Assembly (NCBI GenBank): GCA_038320555.1
Contig: JBBQEJ010000001.1
Coordinates: 1 to 64,000, forward strand
Reading direction: 5' to 3'
Length of the DNA stretch: 64,000 nt
Origin: JALZOC01 sp038320555
GTDB taxonomy: Bacteria > Acidobacteriota > Vicinamibacteria > Vicinamibacterales > 2-12-FULL-66-21
Each line of letters starts with the position of its first letter. The stretch's first letter is position 1. Made by a program: the position numbers and the translations under genes. Below, piece after piece: positions 42,299-50,330 of this stretch. The notes under the pieces were generated by a model. The model worked only from the letters and a program-made list of their open reading frames with translations. It ran no database searches and had not been told where the DNA came from.

Positions 42299-42860
42299 TG
42301 ATGAAGTGGCCGCGCCGGTTCTGCTGCCAGCAGGCTTCGGTCTCTTCCGCGCAGAACGGCTGCTCTTCTCCCTTGCTGACAATCGTGATCCGCTCGGTTG
42401 GAACCCCCAGGCTGACCAGGTAGTCGCGGACGGCGTCCGCGCGTCGCTCGCCGAGCGCGAGGTTGTACTCGTTGGTGCCGCGCGAGTCGGCGTGCCCTTC
42501 GACCATCACCTTCGTGGTCGGCCACTTCTTCATCCAGTCCACGTCCTTCTGCAGCAGCGCCCGCGCGTCGTTGCTGAGATCGGTGGAGTCGTAACCGAAG
42601 AGGGCGTCGGCCAGCGGCTTTTCCGCGTTCAGCTGATCGAGCGTCTTGTTCTTGAAGATCTCGTCTTCGGTTGGCGGCGCCGACTGCGCCGGAGTGGGCG
42701 CGGGCGGCGGGGGCGGCGGCGTGGCAGGGTTCGTCGGCGGAGGTGCCGGCGCGGCTACCGGGGCCGGAGCGGGCGCCTGCGGCTTCTTATGGTGGCATGC
42801 CACCCCGCCCACGGCGGCGATCAGGACAACGCCAGCACATACTGTGAATCTGCGAATCAT
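42285..42860 (-). CDS. pal: Peptidoglycan-associated lipoprotein (OmpA_C domain)
   Basis: 191 residues. ATG at 42860 with AGGAGAGC upstream. A lipoprotein signal peptide ends in GGVAC (Cys22), then comes a Pro/Ala-rich linker (about 28-62), a short helix, and an OmpA-like domain with VMVEGHADSRGTNEYNLALGERRADAVRDYL, the peptidoglycan-binding motif. A cysteine pair (QPFCAEETEACW) near the C-terminus is an acidobacterial Pal trait. It anchors the outer membrane to the cell wall. No tol genes are next to it. Confidence 0.93.
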   Translation of the reverse strand: MIRRFTVCAGVVLIAAVGGVACHHKKPQAPAPAPVAAPAPPPTNPATPPPPPPAPTPAQSAPPTEDEIFKNKTLDQLNAEKPLADALFGYDSTDLSNDARALLQKDVDWMKKWPTTKVMVEGHADSRGTNEYNLALGERRADAVRDYLVSLGVPTERITIVSKGEEQPFCAEETEACWQQNRRGHFIITAK

Positions 42861-42965
42861 CGAGCTCTCCTCGTCCTGGCTCCACGAGCGGGGACGGACG
42901 GTCACGTAGAATTGGGGGGCCCGCCTTGGGGCCTTACTTATGCTATCAACCAGTGTATCGGCGTA

Positions 42966-43727
42966 ATGGACCGACTTCTTGAGGCCACCGCGCTGGCCGA
43001 ACGCAATCATTTCTGGTTCCGTGGCTTCCGGCGCTTCATGGCTCCTCTTCTGGCCGAAGCCGTGCGGGATCGTGCCCGGCCGTCCATCCTTGATTGCGGC
43101 TGCGGCACCGGCCACAACCTCTTGATGTTACGGCAATACGGCCGCGCTGTCGGCATCGATCTCACCTGGACAGGACTTGCCTACGCCCGCGGGAAGGGGG
43201 AGGAGGCAATTGCACAGGCTACGGCCACGTGCCTGCCGTTCGCCGACGGCTGCTTCGAGGTCGTGACGTCGTTCGACGTCATCTATGCGCTCAAAGACGA
43301 TGCGGAGGCGGCGGCGTTGCGCGAGATGCTCCGCGTGCTCCGTCCGGGGGGGTATCTTGTGCTCAACGTGGCCGCCATGGACCTGCTCAGGGGGAATCAT
43401 TCCGTGCTCGCCAACGAGGTCCGCCGCTACAGCCGGGCAGCGCTGACCGACAAGCTGACGCGCGCCGGATTCAAGGTGCGCCGCATGTCCTACACCAACG
43501 CCACCATCCTGCCCGTCGTCGCCGCCGTGCGCCTGCTGCAGCGGGTCTCGGGGCACGGGGAATCGCACCAGGAGATCTCGATCCCCCCCGCGCCGGTCAA
43601 CGCCGCTCTCACCGCCGCGCTCAGGGTCGAGGCTGCTCTGGTGCGTGTCGTCAACATGCCGTTTGGCAGCTCGTTGATGGCCCTGGCGCAAAAACCCGAA
43701 GTCCTTCCGCCTAACCGCCTCCGCTAA
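42966..43727 (+). CDS. SAM-dependent methyltransferase (class I)
   Basis: 253 residues. The ATG at 42966 has no clear ribosome site. The SAM-binding motif ILDCGCGTGHNLLML, AVGIDLTWTGLAYARGKG and the post-motif VVTSFDVIYALKDD plus LREMLRVLRPGGYLVLNVAAMD are standard for Methyltransf_11/25. The N-terminal AERNHFWFRGFRRFM and C-terminal region (YTNATILPVVAAVRLLQR) resemble enzymes linked to cell-envelope glycan synthesis. Its last codons and stop lie in a CTTCCGCC-type repeat. The next gene downstream, convergent, is a GT-C type membrane protein. Confidence 0.85.
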   Translation: MDRLLEATALAERNHFWFRGFRRFMAPLLAEAVRDRARPSILDCGCGTGHNLLMLRQYGRAVGIDLTWTGLAYARGKGEEAIAQATATCLPFADGCFEVVTSFDVIYALKDDAEAAALREMLRVLRPGGYLVLNVAAMDLLRGNHSVLANEVRRYSRAALTDKLTRAGFKVRRMSYTNATILPVVAAVRLLQRVSGHGESHQEISIPPAPVNAALTAALRVEAALVRVVNMPFGSSLMALAQKPEVLPPNRLR

Positions 43728-43767
43728 AGCTGCGGCGGTCCTTCCGCCTGAAGCGGAAGCCACAAAG
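43701..43767. repeat. CTTCCGCC-type repeat at the methyltransferase 3' end
   Basis: GTCCTTCCGCCTAA (43701-43714) and GTCCTTCCGCCTGAA (43738-43752) are direct copies, the second followed by the inverted part GCGGAAGCCACAAAG. The first copy supplies the last codons of the methyltransferase gene. Related copies lie at 57335-57417 and 60132-60174. Confidence 0.65.
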
Positions 43768-43779
43768 AGTGAAGGAGAC

Positions 43780-43800
43780 GCGAACCGCGAACCGCGAGGT
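43780..43800. repeat. Short heptamer run (GCGAACC)
   Basis: Three units, GCGAACC, GCGAACC and GCGAGGT, end directly at the stop of the minus-strand gene (43801). Same unit type as the array at 50331-50365 read from the other strand. Confidence 0.5.
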
Positions 43801-46086
43801 TTATTGCACCGAGTACGAGTAGATCCGCAGCGCGAGGTGGCGCTTGTCGGAGGAGCGCGCGCGCTCGGCGGGCACGAAGAATTTGTCGCTGGCAATCACG
43901 ACGTGGCCATCCGCCGCGGCGAGCGCGCCGGCAGGCAGCACGATCTGCTGTGTGAAATCCGCTGACGGAGTGAACCGCGCGATCTCACGCCCGCCGACGC
44001 TGACGGTCACCGCGGGTGCGGAGTCGAAGTACCGCAGCGGCGATTCACCAGACAGCGTCAACGTCACGTCGCGGCCAACGGGACGCACCCATACCGTGGC
44101 CTTCTCCGCGGCCCATCTCCAGGACCGCGCGGTCCGCGGATCGTACTCAGGTTCCTGCCAGCCCTCCTCGAGACCGATCATCGGCGTACCGGGCGATTGC
44201 AGATTGAACTGCTCGAGATCGACCGGGATGACCCGGTTCGAGCCGTCCGCCGCGTCCGATTTCACCTCGAGCGGAATGTATCCCGCGGCTGCGGCCAGCG
44301 ATCCGGCAGGCAGCGCAACAAGACGGAAGAAGAAACCGGGCCGGACCTCGAATGTATCGAGCGGCGGACCGTTCAACGAAAGGCTGAGACGGACCGCGGT
44401 ATCGTCTGGTGCGCCAAGCTGGCGTCCACCAATCATCAGCGTCGCCGGCTCAGGCCGCGCGCGGATCCATGCGACGGTGGGCTTCCGATGCGGGCCGAGG
44501 CCCTCTTTCGCCGTCGTGCCCGCGACCTCGGCGGTCAGCGCCCATCCGCGATCGAGCATCCAGCCCGGAGGCGCCAGGGCATAGAGATCCGAGTCGCCCG
44601 GCCTCGTCCCGCCCACAAAGGGAGGCTCGACGAAGCCCCATCGATAGGTCACCGGACCACGTCTCGACTCCGGATCGAAGAGCGCGAGGTCGGTACGCCT
44701 CGGATCCGCCACGAACGAAATTCTCGACGCGGGATCGCTTCGCCACTGCTCCACCAGCGTGAGCCACTCGTAGCCGTGCGGCCCTTTCAGGACACGAACA
44801 GGCGGGGTCCCGTGAAAACCGGAGCCCAGCGGCGATTCGCGACCCACCTCCAGCCAATCGACGGCTCGACGCGCGACGGCGTGCAATCCGATCACGCGCG
44901 GCCCCTCGGGTGTCTGCCGAGCCTCCGCCCCGGCCGCGTCGTAAAGCGCGAGGAAGGCGGGGCTGCCGTGACGTCCATACCAGATCGTCGCCGGAACGGT
45001 CATCACAAGGAACCATATGACGAATGCCGCGACCCCGGCAGCCGTCACCGCACTCCCGGCCCACTCGAGCGCGCACACCGCGAGATAGGCAACCGGCACG
45101 ACAAGCGGCAGCGCGTACCGAACGGTGATGGTCTCGTGGAAGAGAAGGTGAAAAAACGCATATGGCACGAACGCCACGAGGAGCACTGCCAGCGCGCGCG
45201 GCATCTTCCGCAGCATGCGAACCGCTCCTATCGTTGCGGCTCCGATCACGAGGGCACCGGCGATCGGGTGACCCCAGGGCCAGAGAAACGAATACATGAG
45301 CGCGTCGAGCGCCACGCGCGGCCTCCGCGCGGTCCACAACATGACGACGCCGGAGAGGTCTTCGCCGGCCTGCGACCCGATCGCCGCGGCGTAGGAGGAG
45401 AGTCCGCCGGTTGCAACGATCAGCGGAATGCCCCAGACGAGGACACCAATCGATACGGCCGCGATGGCCGCGATGCGATCGCGCACGCGCAGGCCCAGGC
45501 CGGGGAGCACGAGCGCGACGCCGAGGAGCGGCAGCGTCAGCAGGAGCGTCTGCGACCTGGCGCCGATGGCGAACCCGGCCAGACACGCACCCCACGTCAG
45601 CAGGCGCGGCCTGGCCTTCCCGGTGATCACCGACACGATCAACGCCTGTGCCCCTACAGCGGCCGCAAGGCCGGTCGTATCGCTGAGCGGCCGCAGGGCT
45701 GTGAACCAGAAGAGCGGCGAGGTCACGGCGACCAGGGTCGCCCACCACGCCACGGCGGGAGCCTGGAGCACCTGGCCGACACTGCCGAGCGCGCTGAACA
45801 ATCCGAACAGCAGACACACGAGCGCCGCACCGGAGATCGCACTCCAGATCGCCAGGCCGCGCGGTTCCGGCGACGGCACCCGCGCCACGCGGAGGAGGGA
45901 CGTTGACACCTTTCCGAGCGCGATGAACACCGGATATCCCGGCGGATGGGGCTGATGCTTCGCCACGTCGAAGTCGGCGACGCCTAACGCGAAGTTGATG
46001 GAGTCGATGTCTTCGAGCGTCGGCGGCAGAAGGGGAACGTGGGCCGCAAGGAACACAAGCGAAAGCAGAGCAATCGCGTTGCGCAC
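43801..46086 (-). CDS. GT-C fold membrane protein (mannosyltransferase-like)
   Basis: 761 residues. About ten membrane spans fill the first 390 residues. The first loop has EDIDSINFALGVADFDVAKHQPHPPGYPVFIALGK, the acidic plus HPPGYP pattern of GT-C/DUF2723-type glycosyltransferases that use polyprenyl-phosphate sugars. The large C-terminal part (about 400-761) is periplasmic and beta-rich, containing repeated phrases ALAAADGH and LPAGSLAAAAGYIPLEV that suggest two carbohydrate-binding-like domains. Substrate unknown. The gene before it, divergent, is the larE/LysW-like unit's neighbour. Confidence 0.75.
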   Translation of the reverse strand: MRNAIALLSLVFLAAHVPLLPPTLEDIDSINFALGVADFDVAKHQPHPPGYPVFIALGKVSTSLLRVARVPSPEPRGLAIWSAISGAALVCLLFGLFSALGSVGQVLQAPAVAWWATLVAVTSPLFWFTALRPLSDTTGLAAAVGAQALIVSVITGKARPRLLTWGACLAGFAIGARSQTLLLTLPLLGVALVLPGLGLRVRDRIAAIAAVSIGVLVWGIPLIVATGGLSSYAAAIGSQAGEDLSGVVMLWTARRPRVALDALMYSFLWPWGHPIAGALVIGAATIGAVRMLRKMPRALAVLLVAFVPYAFFHLLFHETITVRYALPLVVPVAYLAVCALEWAGSAVTAAGVAAFVIWFLVMTVPATIWYGRHGSPAFLALYDAAGAEARQTPEGPRVIGLHAVARRAVDWLEVGRESPLGSGFHGTPPVRVLKGPHGYEWLTLVEQWRSDPASRISFVADPRRTDLALFDPESRRGPVTYRWGFVEPPFVGGTRPGDSDLYALAPPGWMLDRGWALTAEVAGTTAKEGLGPHRKPTVAWIRARPEPATLMIGGRQLGAPDDTAVRLSLSLNGPPLDTFEVRPGFFFRLVALPAGSLAAAAGYIPLEVKSDAADGSNRVIPVDLEQFNLQSPGTPMIGLEEGWQEPEYDPRTARSWRWAAEKATVWVRPVGRDVTLTLSGESPLRYFDSAPAVTVSVGGREIARFTPSADFTQQIVLPAGALAAADGHVVIASDKFFVPAERARSSDKRHLALRIYSYSVQ

Positions 46087-46100
46087 GAGAGGATGTGTAC

Positions 46101-46967
46101 TCAGATCTCGCGCAAGTGAAGCGCGTCGTTGAGACTCCCGAGCCGGTATCCGCGCAGGTCCACGGTCACATGAGCATACCCGATCGCCCGGAGCTCGCGG
46201 TCGATCGTCTCGGCGGTCGCGGGCTCCAGCGCCCGCGCGATCTCGTCGCGTCCGAGCTCGAGACGCGCAATCGTATCGTGGTGGCGGACGCGGCAGATGC
46301 GGAAGCCCAGGTCGCGCAGGACATTTTCCGCACGCTCAATCATCCGGAGCTTCTCGTCTGTGACCTCGCTGAAATAGGGAATCCGCGACGACAGGCACGC
46401 CGACGCGGGCTCGTCCCAGGTCGGCAGCCCCGCGCGCCGCGAGAGCTCGCGGATGTCGTCCTTCGTCAGGCCTGCCTCGTCGAGCGGACTCTGCACGGCG
46501 AATTCGCGCGCGGCCTGCCGGCCCGGACGATAGTCGCCGCGATCGTCCGCGTTGCTGCCGTCGGCGATGACCGGGATGCCGCGATCGCGCGCGATTGTCG
46601 AGAGGTGGCTGTAGAGCTCGTGCTTGCAGTAGTAACACCGATTCGCCGGATTGGCGCGGTACTCGGGCCGCGTCATTTCGGCGGTCTGGATGACGAGGTG
46701 ATTGAAGCCGAAGTCCCTGGCGAGACGAAGCGCGAGGGCGCGGTGGCGTTCGGGATAACTGGGGCTGTCGGCCGTGACCGACAGCGCGCCGGCGCCGAGC
46801 GCCCGGTGGGCCGCGTACGCCAGGTAGGCGCTGTCCACGCCGCCGCTGTACGCGACGACGAGCGATGGCAACCCGCGCAGCCCGGCGTCGAGCGCCGCCT
46901 CTTTGCTTTCGAGCGACACGGCGTCAGTCCGCGAATCGTCCTCGCCTGCGACCGGGGCGTGCGGCAC
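46101..46967 (-). CDS. larE: ATP-dependent sacrificial sulfur transferase LarE
   Basis: 288 residues, GTG start overlapping the stop of the upstream zinc-ribbon gene by one base. PP-loop VVAYSGGVDSAYLAYAA, ADSPSYPERHRALA, NRCYYCKHELYSHL and the sacrificial cysteine region DEPASACLSSRIPY are present, and the C-terminal RVRHHDTIARLELG completes the LarE family pattern. LarE supplies sulfur to build the nickel-pincer cofactor of lactate racemase-type enzymes. No larA, larB or larC is seen in this window, so the client enzyme is elsewhere or the sulfur goes to another acceptor. Confidence 0.92.
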   Translation of the reverse strand: MPHAPVAGEDDSRTDAVSLESKEAALDAGLRGLPSLVVAYSGGVDSAYLAYAAHRALGAGALSVTADSPSYPERHRALALRLARDFGFNHLVIQTAEMTRPEYRANPANRCYYCKHELYSHLSTIARDRGIPVIADGSNADDRGDYRPGRQAAREFAVQSPLDEAGLTKDDIRELSRRAGLPTWDEPASACLSSRIPYFSEVTDEKLRMIERAENVLRDLGFRICRVRHHDTIARLELGRDEIARALEPATAETIDRELRAIGYAHVTVDLRGYRLGSLNDALHLREI

Positions 46968-47218
46968 TAGTCGAGATCCTCCCCCGTCGTATCGTCCTCC
47001 TCGTCGGCCTCGTCGGCGTCGTCGAAGTCGTCTTCATCCTCGCTGTCGTCGTCTTCGTCGTCTTCCTCGTCCTCGTCGTCGACCGACTCGAGCTCGACGG
47101 GGGCGATGCTGGTTACTTCGAGATTCGATCCGCAGTCGGGGCAGCTGATTAGATCGCCCTTGTCGACATCGAACTCGTCGACTTCGATTTCGGCATCACA
47201 TTCCGGACAGGTGGCCAT
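46967..47218 (-). CDS. LysW-like zinc-ribbon protein with acidic tail
   Basis: 83 residues, AGGAG site upstream. The N-terminal 45 residues match the LysW/ArgW amino-group carrier: CPEC at 4-7 and CPDC at 26-29 bind zinc, with AEIEVDEFDVDKGDLI and NLEVTSIAPVELE around them. True LysW ends in EDWGE, whose Glu carries the substrate; here that motif is missing and residues 46-83 are almost entirely Asp and Glu. No lysine or arginine biosynthesis genes are near. It is coupled to larE (stop and start overlap). Role unknown; a metal- or protein-binding partner of LarE is one possibility. Confidence 0.75.
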   Translation of the reverse strand: MATCPECDAEIEVDEFDVDKGDLISCPDCGSNLEVTSIAPVELESVDDEDEEDDEDDDSEDEDDFDDADEADEEDDTTGEDLD

Positions 47219-47377
47219 ACATGCTCCTGGCGGCGGTCGCTTCCTCCGCGCGGCTGGCGATCATGCGAGCACACCTCACGTGTGTCAAGATCGCGATAGT
47301 CTTCGGATTATAACGAGAACCTGATAAATTCTGCAACGAGCCTAACGCGCGGGATCGGCGCGGCCGATACGTCCCGC

Positions 47378-48100
47378 GTGACGGCGTCCACTGTGGCCAC
47401 CACGAAAACTGTTATCGTCGCCGACGACACCGCCTTCGTGCGGGATCGATTCGCCACGGCCCTCCTGGGCGCGGGCCACAGCGCGGTCACCGTCAAAAGC
47501 GCCGCAGAGCTCCTCGTCCGCGTGCGCGCGGATCTGGCGCGCATCGACCTCATCGTCCTCGACCTCCGGCTCCCCCATGCGGGCGGCGTCGAGCTGGTGC
47601 GGTCGATCCGCAAGCTGGATCAGGGCCGGCTTCCCATCCTCGTGTTCAGCGGGACGATTGCGAGCGCCGAGGAGGTGCGCGAGCTCGCCGCGCTGGGGGT
47701 CGCGGGCTACGTGAACGAGTACAGCGCCGTGCAGCATATCCTGCCGTCGCTGGCGCCGCACCTCTTTCCCGACAACTTCAACCGCCGCGGCAGCCCGCGG
47801 GTCGTGCTGGGCATTCCGGTCGCCTACCGGTTCGGCAACACGATCGCCGCCGCCCTGACGCTCAACCTGAGCAAAGGCGGCGTGGCGATTCGCACGATGA
47901 GCCCGCTGGAGGGCGGGGCGAAAGTCAAAGCGAGGTTCCGGCTTCCGGGATCCAAGCGCGACATCGAGGCGGAGTCGCGCATCGCGTGGAGCGATCGACG
48001 GGTCGGGATGGGACTCCAGTTCGAGAAGGTCGAGCCGGTGGACCAGGCGGCGATCGACGAGTTCGTCGATCAGCATTTCTTTTCGAATAGAAAAGCCTGA
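47378..48100 (+). CDS. Response regulator with REC and PilZ domains
   Basis: 240 residues, GTG start, no ribosome site seen. The receiver domain (about 10-125) has the acidic pocket VADD, phospho-Asp62 in IVLDLRLPHAGG and a Ser/Lys region with VFSGTIASAEE. A PilZ domain (about 135-235) carries both cyclic di-GMP motifs: RGSPR (RxxxR) and NLSKGG (NxSxxG). It thus may combine two-component and c-di-GMP signals for motility, exopolysaccharide or attachment. It has no DNA-binding domain. It is convergent with the P-type ATPase gene across a heptamer array. Confidence 0.88.
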   Translation: MTASTVATTKTVIVADDTAFVRDRFATALLGAGHSAVTVKSAAELLVRVRADLARIDLIVLDLRLPHAGGVELVRSIRKLDQGRLPILVFSGTIASAEEVRELAALGVAGYVNEYSAVQHILPSLAPHLFPDNFNRRGSPRVVLGIPVAYRFGNTIAAALTLNLSKGGVAIRTMSPLEGGAKVKARFRLPGSKRDIEAESRIAWSDRRVGMGLQFEKVEPVDQAAIDEFVDQHFFSNRKA

Positions 48101-48108
48101 GCCTTCCT

Positions 48109-48199
48109 GGTTTTAGGTTTTAGGGGTTTTCGGTTTAGGTCAGTTGGGTTCTGAAACCTAAAACCTAGACCCCCAACCTTCAAACCAAAAACTTACAAC
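48109..48199. repeat. AT-rich heptamer array between convergent genes (GGTTTTA / CTAAAAC)
   Basis: Thirteen units in register: GGTTTTA twice, GGGGTTT, TCGGTTT, AGGTCAG, TTGGGTT, then CTGAAAC, CTAAAAC, CTAGACC, CCCAACC, TTCAAAC, CAAAAAC, TTACAAC. The second group is the inverted type. The two halves can form an imperfect hairpin on either strand, and U/A-rich arms could make it a bidirectional terminator. Its low GC stands out from its surroundings. Confidence 0.75.
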
Positions 48200-48206
48200 A
48201 GGTCAC

Positions 48207-50330
48207 CTACTCCTTCAATAGTCTGAGCGCATTCGCGATCACGATGAGCGACGCGCCCATGTCGGCGGCAACGGCCATCCACAGCGTGGCGGCGCCGGTG
48301 ACGGCGAGGATCAGGAAGGCGCCCTTCAGGCCAATCGAGAAGGCGATGTTTCCGTGGATGTTGCGCGCGGTCGCGCGGCTCAGGCGCAGCGTGTAGGGAA
48401 TCTTCGAGAGCTCATCGGCCATGAGCGCCACGTCGGCGGTTTCGAGCGCCGCGTCGGTGCCGGCGACTCCCATCGCAATCCCCACATCGGCCGCGGCAAG
48501 GGCCGGCGCATCGTTCACGCCGTCGCCGACCATCGCGAGCGCGCCGTAGCGGGCGCGCAGCTCCTCGACAGCCGTGACTTTGTCTTCCGGTAACAACCCC
48601 GCGCGATGGCCGTCCAGATCCAGCGCCTCGGCCAGCGCCCGCGCCGGAGCTTCGTGATCCCCTGTCAGTAGGACCACGTGCTGAATGCCCTGCTTCCGGA
48701 GCAGGTCCACCGCATCGCGAGCGGCTTCGCGCGGTTCGTCGGCCACGCCAATCACGCCGACCGGCGTGCCTCCCGCCGCCACCATCACCGCGCTGGCTCC
48801 ACGCGCCGCGAGCGTGTCGAGCGCGGCCTCCATCTCGGGCGAGCACAGCCCTCGCTCCTCGAACAACCGGTGACTGCCGACGACCAGGTTGTGTAATCCG
48901 AGTTGTGCCTCAGCGCCACGCCCCGGCAGCGCCTGGAACGCCTCGACCGCAACCGGCCGAATCCCGAGTGACGCCGCGTGCGAGACAATGGCGCGCCCGA
49001 TCGGGTGTTCGGACCGCATTTCAAGCGATGCGGCAAACCGCAACACCTCTGCGGCCTCCACACCGGCGACGGGCAGCACGTCGATCACATGAAGCCGGCC
49101 GTGGGTGAGCGTCCCGGTCTTGTCGAACGCGACGCACCGGATCGTGGCCATCCTCTCGAGGTGCGCGCCGCCTTTGATGAGCACCCCTTTCCTCGCCGCG
49201 GCCGCGAGCGCCGACACGATCGACACGGGCGTCGAAATGACGAGGGCGCACGGACACGCGATCACGAGGAGCACGAGCGAGCGATAAAACCAGGTGGACC
49301 AGCTGGCATCGGTCAGGAGCGGGGCAGCCAGCGCGATGACGACTGCCAGCGCCAGCACGACCGGTGTGTAGATGCGCGCGAACCGATCGACGAACGCCTG
49401 GCTGGGCGCGCGCTGGGTCTGCGCGCGCTCCACGAGATGAATAATCCGCGCGAGCGTGGAATCGCGACGGAGCCGCGTGACAAGAACGTCGAGCGCGCCC
49501 CGGCCGTTGATGGTTCCGGCAAAGACTTCATCGCCCGGACCCTTCTCGATCGGCAGCGACTCGCCGGTCACGGGGGCCTGGTTCACGTAGCTGTCGCCCG
49601 CCGTCACGCGGCCGTCGAGCGGCAGCTTCTCGCCGGGACGCACGAGGATCGTGTCCCCGATCAGCACGTCGTCCACCGGGACGCGCGTGTCATGGCCATC
49701 GCGCCGGACGATCGCCTCGGACGGCGCCAGATCCATGAGGGCGCTGATGGCGCCGCGCGCCCGATCCATCGCGCGCGCTTCCAGCAGCTGCGCGAGCGCA
49801 AACAGAAAGACGACCGACGCCGCCTCGGACCATTCACCGAGCAACATGGCGCCGCCGACGGCAATCACCATGAGCGCATTGATGTCGAGGATGCCGGAGC
49901 GGATCGAGACCAGCGCGCGGCGAGCGGTGAACACGCCGCCCAGGGTGATCGACAGCACGAAGGGAATCCAGGCGATCGAACCGGGCGCGCGCAGAAACGA
50001 ACCGGCGAGGCCTGCCACAAACGCCGCGCCCGACAGGACGAGCAGCCGCTGACGCGTGACGGCAGAGGCCGTGACCGGCGCGGGCTCCTCGTGCTCGAGC
50101 CATGCGCGCATCCCCGTTTGGGCGACCGCTTCCGCGATCGATCCCGCCGACAGCCTGGCTGCGTCGTACTTGATCCGAAGCCGCCGGCCAATAACGTCCG
50201 CATCGAGCGCTTCGAGCCCGGCCAGCCGGTTCAGGCGGTGCTCGAGGATCGCGACCTCCTCGTGACAGTCCATTCCCTCAATCTTGAAGGTTGATTCGGC
50301 GTGCAGCTCGCAGACCTGACACGTGCTCAT
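48207..50330 (-). CDS. Heavy-metal translocating P-type ATPase (Zn/Cd/Pb type)
   Basis: 707 residues from the ATG at 50330. The N-terminal metal domain has CQVCELH and GMDCHEE (one Cys plus Glu instead of CxxC). The core has CPC at 359-361 in the translocation span, phosphorylation Asp403 in FDKTGTLTHG, a TGES-type motif (PVTGESLPIEKG), HP in SEHPIGRAIVSH and GDGVNDAPALAAADVGIAMG. CPC with a His-Pro locus and an ArsR-family regulator fits Zn2+/Cd2+/Pb2+ export rather than Cu+. It is translated with the regulator gene (ATGA overlap at 50327-50330). Confidence 0.92.
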   Translation of the reverse strand: MSTCQVCELHAESTFKIEGMDCHEEVAILEHRLNRLAGLEALDADVIGRRLRIKYDAARLSAGSIAEAVAQTGMRAWLEHEEPAPVTASAVTRQRLLVLSGAAFVAGLAGSFLRAPGSIAWIPFVLSITLGGVFTARRALVSIRSGILDINALMVIAVGGAMLLGEWSEAASVVFLFALAQLLEARAMDRARGAISALMDLAPSEAIVRRDGHDTRVPVDDVLIGDTILVRPGEKLPLDGRVTAGDSYVNQAPVTGESLPIEKGPGDEVFAGTINGRGALDVLVTRLRRDSTLARIIHLVERAQTQRAPSQAFVDRFARIYTPVVLALAVVIALAAPLLTDASWSTWFYRSLVLLVIACPCALVISTPVSIVSALAAAARKGVLIKGGAHLERMATIRCVAFDKTGTLTHGRLHVIDVLPVAGVEAAEVLRFAASLEMRSEHPIGRAIVSHAASLGIRPVAVEAFQALPGRGAEAQLGLHNLVVGSHRLFEERGLCSPEMEAALDTLAARGASAVMVAAGGTPVGVIGVADEPREAARDAVDLLRKQGIQHVVLLTGDHEAPARALAEALDLDGHRAGLLPEDKVTAVEELRARYGALAMVGDGVNDAPALAAADVGIAMGVAGTDAALETADVALMADELSKIPYTLRLSRATARNIHGNIAFSIGLKGAFLILAVTGAATLWMAVAADMGASLIVIANALRLLKE

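Noticed and set aside
42180..42965. Upstream extension of the methyltransferase gene (515-codon frame)
   Set aside because: The added part is antisense to the strongly supported pal gene; the domain begins at 42966.
48109..48199. Classical rho-independent terminator between convergent genes
   Set aside because: The two halves pair only imperfectly and there is no single clean stem with a T run; described as a heptamer array instead, although it may still stop transcription.
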